Assembly (NCBI RefSeq): GCF_003324165.1
Contig: NW_025407843.1
Span: 1-64,000 of the forward strand
Length of the DNA: 64,000 nucleotides
Direction: 5' to 3'
DNA from: Naegleria lovaniensis
Lineage: Eukaryota; Heterolobosea; Eutetramitea; Acrasida; Naegleriidae
Both the position numbers and the translations under genes were made by a program. The notes under the pieces are model-generated. The model was not told the origin of the DNA and did not search any database. It was given only the letters and a program-made list of their open reading frames with translations. Shown piece after piece: positions 28,526 through 38,867 of this stretch. The stretch's first letter is position 1, and the number at the start of each line of letters is the position of its first letter.

Positions 28526-31336
28526 ATGACAAGTCTTTTGAATGAAAATCCCATCACGTCCATCACGACCAATGCATTGAATTCTTCACAAGTATTGCAA
28601 TTACAATCCAATCATAGCGGTGTCAGTTTTATTCTCATTCTTGATGGTTGTGTAAGTAGATCGTGTTCGAGTGTAATAATTATTTATTTGGTTGTTGTGA
28701 ATCATCATCATCTTTCCGATCATCAAAAATTCTTTTATGTTAAACATCACACAATTTCACGAATCAACCATTGAATTATTATCATTCAAAACTTCATGAT
28801 CGTAATTACTATGATGTCACACATGTATTTTCCAAATCAGGTATTTTTATTGGGATTATTGATTTTATTTTGTTGTCTTCAAAATTTAAGATTATGGAAG
28901 AAGAAGAAGCAACCATCGTTGAGTAGCAGCAGCAGTGGTACATCATCACCCAATTTATCCTCTCCATCCTCCACTTCACAAAATGTTCTCTATCGCTTCT
29001 TTTATCGACTCTATTCTTGGTTATTCCTTGAAAGTGAATATGTGAAAATTGGAAAATTATATGGACAAGAAGTGAGCGTGTATTTGTGGTATCAACATCA
29101 ATTCATTTTGTTTTTTGGATTTGCGACAGTTGTTGGGCTAAGTTGTTTGTTACCATTGCATTTGACAGGAACGCCTACCATTGTCAATTCAAGTCTTGTG
29201 AATACGACTCAAATTGAGACCTCTTCGTTTCTGTATCGAACCAGTGTGAATATGGTCTTGTCACTTCCTGATCGAATGTATGCCCATGTGATCTTGTTTT
29301 ATGCTTTTTCACTCTTGATATTGTTTTTATTGTACCGATTTTCTTCATCCAAGTTTGTGACACAATATATTAACATGGATGGTGGAGGAGGAACTTGTGA
29401 CACTGGATCATCATCCTCTACTACTACTACTACTACTAGTGGTCACACGAACCATGAATCAATTGGAGCGAATAATAGTGACGAGCGACTATTGAATGTG
29501 TCGAGTACTCCCTCTGGCTACGGATCGACCTACAGCATGGTCAGCAATTACAGCGTTCTTGTGAAGGATCTTCCAGTAGAGTGCACTGATAACATGAAAT
29601 TTAGAAAAGCCGTTGAAAGTGCATTCCCGAACATGAGAATTTATTCATGTCGATTAATTCATGACACGAGTGAACGAATCAAAATTGAAGAGGAATATCA
29701 AAACGCTCTCCAACATATCAAACACTATGAATATGTGAAAAATGAAACGAACAAGCATGTGAAATTGATCAAATTGTTTGAATCAAGCTCCAAGAAAGCC
29801 AATTGCTGTTCAAAAATTGTTGAGAGAGTAGACGCTTTGAATTATTGGTATGATCAGAAAGAAAAATTAGAACAACAGATTTCTGATTGGGAACACACAT
29901 TTGAGATGATGCCAAAAGCAACTGGATATGGTCATATCATTTTTAAATCCATTCATGATGCCTCGGAGTGCAAAGCTCAATCCATGAATGGGTTGAAATG
30001 GTTCAAAACTAATGAAGGACTTGATTTCCGAATTGAACCTCGTACCTACGAACCAAGTGACATTAATTGGAAGAATTATGCAGTGACGAGTAAGCAAAGA
30101 GGTGTTCGAGTTGGTTTTGTGAATATTGCTCTTCTCATTTTGTTGCTCTTTTTCACAAGTCCTCTTGCTATTGTGTCTGCAATTCAAACAATTGCAAACA
30201 GAATTCCAGAAGCTGCTGCTGCATTCAATCAATTGAAACAAGCAAGTGGATACACTGGAGATTTACTTTTCCACTATTTACCAACTCTATTACTCTTCTT
30301 AGTGACACAATTATTGCCAATGACTATTCCAATATTAACTTCATTGGAGAAATATAAGGCCTACTCCCAAGAGTCTCGAGTTTACCTATTGAGATTATTT
30401 ATTTACTTGATTTTGTCAACATTGGTACTTCCAGTTTGTTTGTTGACATCATTGGATGGTATTTTACGTTATTTCCAAACAGAAGGAAGTGGAGAAGATT
30501 GGAGAACATTGTTCGATCGATTATTTTTACCTCAATCAGGTGCCTTCTTCTTGAACTATGTCATTCAGTATGCATTATTAGGATGTTTTGTTGACATTAT
30601 TCGAATGAAAGATCTCATCAAATATTTCTATTTGAGATTTAAGAGTGTGACTGAGGAAGAAAAGGAACAAGCAACCACCATTGCTGAATTTGACCTTCCT
30701 CTCGAATATGGATATTTAACCAGTTACTTTGGAATTTTATTGACCTTTTCTGTATTCGTTCCACTTGTTTTACCTGTTGGATTTTTCTACTTTTTAGTCA
30801 AGCATATTGTGGATCGATACAATATTTCAAGATTGTGCTCAAAGAATGATCGAGCTCGATTCAAAATCTCACCAGACATAACTTCCTACCGAGAGAGAAA
30901 CAAGATGGTTGTACAAAAAACCTTTGCATGTCTCATCCTTGCTCAAATTTACATTACTCTATTCTTTGCCAAGACTGGTGATGTGACTTATATTCATCTC
31001 TTCCTCATGTCTCTCATATTGATATTGAGTGTGGTGTATTGCTTTTATTGGACAGCTTCTTACAGGACTACATTTGTACCCTCTGCCTCTTCAGCAACAA
31101 CAACTTCTCAAGACACGAGTGGCTTTTCCTTCTTGAGTTTGAATAGTGGAAGTGAGAGTACTTCTCTCATTGAGGGTGCTTTTTATAGTGAAGAGGAAGA
31201 ACTTGCCATCTTCTCCTCACAATTAGACAAGTTCAGTGAATGTTATTTTCCACCTCATGCTTTGCAAGGAATGTCTGGGTTGAGAGAACAAAAGGAAGAG
31301 GAGATGAAACAACACTTGAATCAAATTCAACTATGA
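28526..31336 (+). CDS. OSCA/TMEM63 (CSC1-like) mechanosensitive channel
   Basis: Exon 28526..28651 and exon 28841..31336 (189-nt intron, phase 0) give about 873 aa. Splicing completes the first membrane helix, GVSFILILDGC joined to VFLLGLLILFCCL. Hallmarks of the family: the N-terminal helix triplet, the cytosolic RRM-like loop (YSVLVKDLPVEC ... GYGHIIFKSIHDASECK) with a coiled linker, then WKNYAVTSKQRGVRVGFVN and the multi-span core with FLPTLLLFLVTQLLPMTIPIL-like pore helices and FDLPLEYGYLTSYFGI. OSCA/TMEM63 proteins are plasma-membrane cation channels gated by tension or osmotic stress. A Thr/Ser run interrupts the first loop. The C-terminal tail is acidic. Confidence 0.9.
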
Positions 31337-31608
31337 GAGACATAATCAACATGGGGTTTTTAATTGATTGCCGAAATGAAATCCAAATGTTTTTAATTTT
31401 TTATTCAAAAAAATTGTTTTGCTTGTTCTTCTTTTCATCACCCCATTAGTATTGATTTGTTCATAATTTTACTTGTTTACATCAGAGGTGATTGAACATT
31501 CATTAGATCAGGCCTGATATCCGATTGAAGATTTGTATCAATCTATCCGAAATTATTAATTCTCAAATTGGTAATACAAAGCGGCTGATATGTTGAAATG
31601 AACCGAGT

Positions 31609-33479
31609 ATGAATCAACACCAGCAACAACAACCATCATCATTATCACAATCAAATTCGAGGTTTATCGCTCATAGTACTGGTGGTCAAATTAATATTAC
31701 AATGAATGCAAATAACAACAGCAATAACAACAACAACAATGGAACATCATCGGCAAGAGTAAATTCCAATAGCAGTGGTGGTACGAGTAGTAGTGGAGGA
31801 TCAAGAAAGAAGCAGCCTCAACCATCCCAATTCTATGGCACCAAAGACACTACCCCCATGACTTCATCGGGAGCAGGAAAGGGATCATCATCGCACGAAG
31901 GCAAAGGTATGATGATTACATCTCCAAAGCCCACGTACAAAAGTCTAGTTTCCAAACCCAACGTTCAAATCAAAGGTACTCCACAAATATTGGCACCAAA
32001 GAGAGGTCAAACCGAACCACAAGTACCATCTAATGGTATAAGCACTTCAGCAACAACAACTACTCCGGGAGGTATTCAATTGTTACAAAAGCCAACAAGT
32101 GGTACAGCACCCAAGGGTACTGCAAACACTTCTCAAACCTCTTCACAAACACATTTAGGAGATATTATAAGCCAGAATTATACTTCGGCCAATGTGACGC
32201 AAGCAGTAAACATTGCCACAAGAGCCGTATCCTCCAAAGAGTTGAATGGAGGTCAACTCGAGGCAAACAAACCAAGTACATCATCAGTTGCAGCACTAAA
32301 GCTTCCAGATCATCCCATTATTCAAGGATTTACCGACAAGGGACTAAGTCTTATTCACGAAATTGCTTCGGGATCATTTAATAGTATTCTGGAATTGCAA
32401 TCCAATCACCTACAACAACTTGCAAATCTATTCCCAAACGACAAGCAATTATCTACTGAAAGCAATAACTATTCCGTTATTGGAGTTATTGGTAAGCAAG
32501 GAAGTGGTAAATCTCTTCTTTTAAATTCTCTCATTGGGAATAGAGAGGTTTTTGCTGTTGAAGATGTGGAGTGCTTTCTGGATTGCAAATATAAGACCAG
32601 TGGAGTTGACATTTATAGAACTTCAGATCAGCAAATATTTATTGATACCCAACCTTTGTTTGCTTCTCAAGTTCAACATCCAACGAGCGGCAGTGGCTAC
32701 TATTCCACATCTGGACACAGTATGGGACTCACTTCTAGCGGATCTAAGTCATTTGAGCCCTCTGTTGAGGCGGTATCAATTGCTGCATTAGAGAGTTTTG
32801 TTGACATTACTAGTCTTCAAATTGCGTTATTTGTGTTCAGTGTTGCACATGTCGTTATTGTCATGTTGGATCATCAATCAGATGCGCTTGAACAATTCAA
32901 AATGTTTCAATTTATTCAAACAATTAGAATGTTACAGCAAGGAGTACCAAGCATTACTCAGTGTGGAAAGGTTTCTTCCTCTGCAGCAGCTACTCTTGAA
33001 GGACATGTTCCTGAAATTGTTTTTGTTTTCAACAAGGTACAACCTAGGGATATGAGCGAATTGAATATTAAGCACATGCAAGCATTGCTTGATTCGTACT
33101 TTTCGAGTACATACTTTAGAAAAAACGGCCATATCCATCCACATATGTGGCATCACAATTTTAAGAAAAACGAAACTGTGAATTTCTTTATGATTCCCTT
33201 TACATCTAAGAAGGTATGAATATTTGTTACAAATTTGAGTGAATTGTTAACACAATTGTGTACTGTATTGTGATCACGATTGCATAGATTGAAGACATTG
33301 CGGAATCTTTTAATATTCTAAAGAAAGGTATTCACACCATGCCAAAACCAGTCTTCAAGAAAATGTCTCAAGCAGAATGGTTTAGTAGCACCGTTAGAAA
33401 TTTCGAGGTGATAAAGAAGAGCTATTTCCTTCAGGAGTATATTCGTAAAATAACAAGCAGTATGTCTGTGCATAATTGA
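31609..33479 (+). CDS. SMG9: SMG9-like nonsense-mediated decay factor
   Basis: Exons 31609..33213 and 33288..33479 (74-nt intron, phase 0) encode about 598 aa. The first 230 residues are Asn/Ser/Gln-rich. The G-like domain follows: VIGVIGKQGSGKSLLLNSLIG (P-loop), KTSGVDIYRTSDQQIFIDTQPLFA, then VVIVMLDHQSD and EIVFVFNKVQPRD. Exon 2 supplies the family's C-terminal segment with the conserved S-x-AEWF and RKSYFLQEYIR-like helix. SMG9 pairs with SMG8 to regulate the SMG1 kinase, which phosphorylates UPF1. Nucleotide binding looks plausible since the P-loop is intact. The long low-complexity N terminus is typical of the family. Confidence 0.88.
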
Positions 33480-33643
33480 GCATCCTTGGCAATTACTTTG
33501 ATTGTGACATTCGACTCTGGATGACTATGAATCAATCCATATTTTCCTTTAGAAGATTCTCGCTTTCACAAGCAGCTCCCAGTGCTTGAGAAGATGAAAT
33601 TTTAAATGATTCTGACCGTTTCCAATTTAACAGAACACATGTG

Positions 33644-35431
33644 TTATCGCTTTGTGCTTTCACTTGGTTCTTTTGTGGGTTGAGATTGATTCATAAACTG
33701 TTTTTCTTCTTCACTAATTTCGTTTCCTTCTTTGATGACATCCATTAGCGACTTGATTGATTCTGCAATGTTCACGTTTGATTTGAAAATTGTCGATAGT
33801 TGCTGCTTGTCAATGGCAGTGACAGCCATTGAAAGTTTGAGCTGGTTTTTAAGCTTCTTCACCAATATTCTTCGTTGAATGTCGTTCTTTTCATACTGCT
33901 CTTTCTCTGCATTCCACATTTCGTGATCTTTGGATAATTTCTCGTTTTCCTGAGCGAGCTTCCTGTTCTCATTTCGAAGCACCTCGTTTTGACTTGATAG
34001 TTCTTTTAGGGTGTTTTCCAGGTTTTCATTCTTGACCTTGAGCGCATTGAATTGTGTGTGAAGGAACGATTTTAACTCTTCTTCTTTGCTTTGAAGTTTG
34101 TTTTGCAATTCTTTGTACTGTCGCTTCATCTCTTCATATTTGATTTGATTGTCTCTAAATTCGGTTTGAGCTCTTTCATTGTCTTTCTCCTGTCTTGTTT
34201 TTTCCTTCATCACACTTTCATAATTTACCTTTAATCGAGTTAAATCCCATTGGGTCTCGTTGAGTTTTGTTTGAAGTTTGGTTATTTGTGTATCAAGCTC
34301 GTTATTCTTGTTATTTAGCGTCACAACTTGCTCCTTCACCTTATCTCTTTCAGCACAAAGCAATTCCTTGTCGAGTTCTAGCTGTTTTGTCTCCAACTCT
34401 TTTTTCTTGAGCTGATGAACAGCATCTTCCCACTCCTTTTCGTACTTTGAAAGTCTACCTTTCAATGATTCAATCTCATTCTTGTCTTTATCACGATCTG
34501 TATTGTAGCTCAAAAGCTCTTTTTTCACTTGTGACAATTCGTCCATAAGAGGCTGTAATTGCTTTTCGGTTTGATCTTTTTGCATTTTGAGGAAATCTAC
34601 TTGTTTGGTAATTTCTCCAATCTCTTTCAGGAATTGTTTGGCATCTTCATTCTTTCTTTCATTTTCTGTTTGTTCTTGCTTGAGACGTAATTGAAGCATG
34701 TCCACTTGCTTCTCTAACTTGATCACTTCAGGTACGTACTTTTCATGGAGGCTTCGTATCTCTTGTTTTGCAGATTCTCGTTCTTGAACATTCTTGTTTT
34801 TCCATTTCTTGTATTTTTCTTTGAGCTTGACAATGGTATTTTCACGATCTGCAATTTCCTGTTGAAACTTTTCAATATAATGATGATTAATCTCATCCTT
34901 TTCTGCAAATTTTTTCTTTAGGGTTAGAATGGGATCTTCCAACGCGTCTGTCTTTTCAGCCATTTTTCGTTCTCGTTCCTGATTCACTTTCTTTTGCAAG
35001 TCCAACTCTGTAGAAAGTAAATTAATTTGTTTTTGTAAATTACGAATATATTCTTCCTCTAAAATTGTTTCTTCTTTTGTTTTAAACGATGATTTAGTGA
35101 TGGATTCGGACTGTGGTCCGTTGGATGGCGGAATGGCACTACTGGATCCGTTCAAACTAGCATTCTGAGACTTTCTGGTAGTATTCTTCATCGTTGAGGA
35201 ATTTGATAATTCCATAATCGTTTGTCCAATTGGTTGTTTTAATTTTCGTTCCGAATAATTATGATATTTCAAATCTTCATCCTCATCAATGTATGGATTT
35301 TCATTGGCCGTATTTTTTATTCTTTGAACCGAAATAATTCCATTGAGAGAACTTCGTGCGTTGCTGCTGCCTGAACTCGAAGCTGGTGAAGTGGATGAAA
35401 ATGAGCCTGACCTGGAGCTTGGTCTTTTCAT
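33644..35431 (-). CDS. Long coiled-coil protein, possibly centriolar or axonemal
   Basis: A single-exon ORF of 595 aa starts at an ATG after an A-run. Residues 1-60 are Ser-rich. From about residue 130 to 560 the sequence is an almost unbroken coiled coil. It opens with EEYIRNLQKQINLLSTELDL, a motif that recurs in ciliary and centriolar coiled-coil proteins of many protists and animals. Its C terminus (VNIAESIKSLMDVIKEGN) is short and non-coiled. The exact family is not recognised; location at the basal body or axoneme is inference. A TCCCGCCAC E2F-like word lies about 24 bp before the ATG, in the 90-bp gap shared with the divergent kinase gene. Confidence 0.7.
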   Translation of the reverse strand: MKRPSSRSGSFSSTSPASSSGSSNARSSLNGIISVQRIKNTANENPYIDEDEDLKYHNYSERKLKQPIGQTIMELSNSSTMKNTTRKSQNASLNGSSSAIPPSNGPQSESITKSSFKTKEETILEEEYIRNLQKQINLLSTELDLQKKVNQERERKMAEKTDALEDPILTLKKKFAEKDEINHHYIEKFQQEIADRENTIVKLKEKYKKWKNKNVQERESAKQEIRSLHEKYVPEVIKLEKQVDMLQLRLKQEQTENERKNEDAKQFLKEIGEITKQVDFLKMQKDQTEKQLQPLMDELSQVKKELLSYNTDRDKDKNEIESLKGRLSKYEKEWEDAVHQLKKKELETKQLELDKELLCAERDKVKEQVVTLNNKNNELDTQITKLQTKLNETQWDLTRLKVNYESVMKEKTRQEKDNERAQTEFRDNQIKYEEMKRQYKELQNKLQSKEEELKSFLHTQFNALKVKNENLENTLKELSSQNEVLRNENRKLAQENEKLSKDHEMWNAEKEQYEKNDIQRRILVKKLKNQLKLSMAVTAIDKQQLSTIFKSNVNIAESIKSLMDVIKEGNEISEEEKQFMNQSQPTKEPSESTKR

Positions 35432-35521
35432 TTCTTTTTTTTTGTAATTTGAAGTGGCGGGAGAATAAGGTTGAAGCTATTCCTTTTTACTCTTGCCGAT
35501 TTGAGATTTAAATCTTAAAAA

Positions 35522-37477
35522 ATGAATTTAAATCAAGATGAGAAGCAAGAAGAAGGCTTGATGCAATCGGATGGTATTCATCATCTCACCACACGTTCCG
35601 AGGATCATCATGACGGTATTTTGAATTCCTTCTCTATGGATCAATCCTCATCGGGATCCATTCAGTCTTGTACGAATCATCACCGTCATGCAACAGCTTC
35701 CGATGATCTTCACCTTTCTCTCAACCGGAAATCAAGCACTCCCACTAAACATAAATCCCTCACGATACAAATTGATTCACCGATTGACACTGCTGCTGTT
35801 GTTCAGCAACAATCAAGACAACAGTCAGCCAGTGTGGATTTATTTACAAGTACTACAACTCCCCAATCTAAAAAGATGTTTTATTGTAAATATTTGAAAT
35901 ACAAAGGATCTTATGACACGACAGTTTTGCTACCCGAACGTTACACACCAGACTTGAAACATAGCATGGAGGGAGAGCTTGTGAAAGCATTAGGTATAGG
36001 AAGCTTTGGAATTGTTGTAAGTAGAATATTCTTAAATTGCATGATTTTGAACGTTTCCTGATTTGTGTATGTGACTTGACTTTTTTGAAAATCAAATCTT
36101 GATGCTTTGGAATTTTATTTTACAAATTTCAATACGAATCAGTTCAAGGCATTTGATAATCACAACGGAGGAAGAGAAGTTGCTATTAAGAAAATTGGAG
36201 ATGTGTTTTCAAAACGACACAGAAAGCATTTACTGAGAGAAATTAAAATAATGAAACTACTTAATGGCCATCCAAATGTAGGTCACAATTTATTCATCAA
36301 CACATAATATGACAAACATGTCACAATAACTTTTACCGTTTAATTTACACAAGATTGTCAAACTTGTAGATATGTACATAACGGGAAATCAAAACAGTCC
36401 TCACTTAGAAATTATGGGCTCTGTTTCACCAAGTGTTTTCGGTGGGGAAGGGTTTTATTCCCCCTCCCAAATTGAGGAAGTCCCATTTGAAGTTGAAGAT
36501 TTATATATTGTACTGGAATTTATGAAGGATGGAAATTTAGCCAATTTCATGTCCAACAGCAGAATACTGCAAGAAACTATTTCACCAACCATTACAAGAA
36601 ATATTATGTGCCAAATACTATGTGGACTAAATTACATGCACAATTTTAACATTATTCATCGTGATTTAAAACCAGAAAATTTACTTATGGATGGAGACCG
36701 TGTGGTTTTGGCTGATTTTGGGCTCTCAAAAAAACAACAAACTGAGAAGGGGAGCTCTTACGTTTGCTTTCGATACTATCGGCCACCTGAAGTTGTCAGT
36801 AAGTTGGAACATTTTGTTATGAAATTTGAAACCAACGAATTTTTTCACAACATGCAGTGCAATACCATCAACAAACCACAGCGATCGATGTATTCTCTGT
36901 TGGATGTATTTTCTTCGAATTACTTTGTCTTGAGCATGGCTTGTTCAAGCAAAAAGAATTATTTCGGGTGAATGGTGGTAAGTTCTTAAAACTGCTCAAT
37001 GATACATACATTCTTTTTGTTTACATTGACATTGAATTTCATGGTTCAACTCATCATTTCTACATTACAGTTCTTGACCATTTACATAAATTCTGTGAAG
37101 TGTTAGGTTACCCTTCATTGAAAGATCTTAAAGGTACAGAAAAATCTGTTCATTATTTTCAGTCCAAACTCGATCCAAACAAGTATAATCAGCAACCAAT
37201 TCTCCATGAAATTTGTTCAAATTTTCATCCATTACAAGCAGACCTTCTCAAGGGCATGTTGAGATGGAACCCTGAATCTAGATTAACCATTCAACAAGCT
37301 CTTCAACATGAATACTTTGCAAATTGCATCTATCTTCAAAATGATACTCTTCTTGAAGCAAAACAAATTGATGAAAATTCTCTAGAAGTGAATGACGATG
37401 ATGAAACGCTATTTTCAATATTCAAACATGTGTTTTATGATGAAATACTTTCATTCAAAGAGTCTTTATCTCAATAG
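35522..37477 (+). CDS. CMGC-type Ser/Thr protein kinase
   Basis: Five exons are proposed: 35522..36016, 36143..36277, 36354..36798, 36858..36977 and 37071..37477. Splicing rebuilds ALGIGSFGIV-FKAFDNHNGGREVAIKKIG (glycine loop and VAIK), HPN-IVKLVDMY, HRDLKPENLLM, DFGLS, and an activation segment SSYVCFRYYRPPEVV that most resembles GSK3 (VSYICSRYYRAPE). The C-lobe contains AIDVFSVGCIFFELL, as in CMGC kinases, and LLKGMLRWNPESRLTIQQAL. The N-terminal 165 residues are His/Ser/Gln-rich. The last intron (36978-37070, 93 nt) is a multiple of three and has no stop in frame, so it could be retained. Exact subfamily is uncertain. Confidence 0.82.
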
Positions 37478-37631
37478 TCATTGAGGATGTAATGATTGTA
37501 ACATGACGCAATTTGTCACATGAAATGACCATGATGATATCACCTCTTTTTTTTCAAATACATGGAAATGAAGTTCAATTGAAATTGTCGAGTTGTATGA
37601 AATTCAGCAAACACCAAAGCAGCATAAAAAA

Positions 37632-37983
37632 ATGGCACCCAGCAGCACTAAGGTTTGTATTCAGAGAGATGAAAAGGCAATCCCTCAACTCAGCAAGTCC
37701 ATTCTACGGATCATGATGATGATATGACTCATGGTTGTATACATGTAATAATTTAAACAAATATGAATAGGATCAAGAGCAAAAGATAACGGAAGTGATT
37801 GCCAAAGCAGGACTGGTCTACTCGGAGAAGAGTACTCTGAGCGAGATTTTGAGTAAACCTAAAATTATGCCCCTCAAATCAATAACATTACAAAAAATTG
37901 AGGAAATGGAAAAGGAAGCTCTTGAAAGAGCAATCAAGATGAAGAAGAATGTAGAAGATCCATTCTCGGAGCCTCAACATTAA
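37632..37983 (+). CDS. BBIP1: BBSome-interacting protein 1 (BBIP10)
   Basis: The gene has a 21-nt first exon (37632..37652, MAPSSTK) after an A-run, a 118-nt intron (GTTTGT...GAATAG), and exon 37771..37983. The product is about 77 aa. The core EILSKPKIMPLKSITLQKIEEMEKEA matches the invariant part of BBIP1, where the vertebrate protein has CKPKLLPLKS-TLEKLEKM. BBIP1 is the smallest BBSome subunit. The BBSome carries membrane proteins in and out of cilia, so a working BBSome in the flagellate stage is implied. The neighbouring genes are unrelated (a kinase and NudC). The short first exon hides the start from simple ORF calling; the donor is GTTTGT, not GTAAGT. Confidence 0.85.
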
Positions 37984-38118
37984 TTTATTTCCAATCTGGT
38001 CCAAAGTGTCCATTTCCAATGTAAATAGAGATCATAGAAATTGTATCCTATAAACTAGTGGAGGAGCAATTCACTTTTCAATTCCGAAATTCCTGTTGTT
38101 CGTTCCGAATCAAAAAAA

Positions 38119-38813
38119 ATGAGTGAATCCTCATCTTCATTAAAGAACCCAAACAAGGGCAACGGAGCCGACTATGAAAAGTATTCTTTTACTCAAACCT
38201 TGGCAGAGGTTACCGTCCATGTTCCTGTACCAGTAGGAACCACGGGAAAACAAGTAAATGTGGTGATTTCTCCAAATCATTTGAAAGTTGGGCTCAAAGG
38301 AGGAGAAACAATTATTGATGTAGGTGTTTTTCTTGATCGGAATGATGACAAGCGATATTAATATGCTTGATTTCTTATTTAATGCAATACTTATAATTTG
38401 CTGATCATTTTACATTCCGATGAATGATCTCATATTTTCGTTCAACTTTTATTCTTACATTATCACAGGGAAAATTAAATGAAAAAGTTATTGTGGACGA
38501 TTCGTTTTGGCAAATTGATGACAAGAAGGAAGTCATTGTCTTTTTACAAAAAGCAAATACCATGCAATGGTGGAATAAATTAACAGAAAATGATGCTGAA
38601 ATTGACACGAAAAAAATTGAACCAGAAACATCCAAGCTCAGCGATTTAGATCCAGAAGCAAGAGCAACAGTTGAAAAGATGATGTATGACCAACGTCAAA
38701 AACAATTAGGATTACCAACATCCGAAGAAAAACAAAAGCAAGATTTATTGAGAGAGTTGATGGAAAAAAACCCAGAAGCGTTCAAACCCCCACCACGTAA
38801 ACATGATGACTAG
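38119..38813 (+). CDS. NUDC: NudC (CS-domain co-chaperone of dynein)
   Basis: Exons 38119..38319 and 38469..38813 (149-nt intron, phase 0) give 181 aa. The CS (p23-like) domain reads [17 protein letters not shown], then [21 protein letters not shown] and [18 protein letters not shown]. The NudC-specific tail follows almost perfectly: [40 protein letters not shown], then [10 protein letters not shown]. NudC stabilises LIS1 and dynein regulators and works in mitosis and nuclear movement. The protein lacks the long N-terminal coiled region of animal NudC and is essentially the conserved core. The start follows AAAAAAATG. Confidence 0.93.
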
Positions 38814-38867
38814 ATAAAATAATCTGTACATGTTGTCACAATAACATTTAAAGAAGAAATTGAGTTT

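Noticed and set aside
37513-37716. Plus-strand frame around the BBIP1 start
   Set aside because: It overlaps the first exon of BBIP1 in a different frame and has no resemblance to known proteins.
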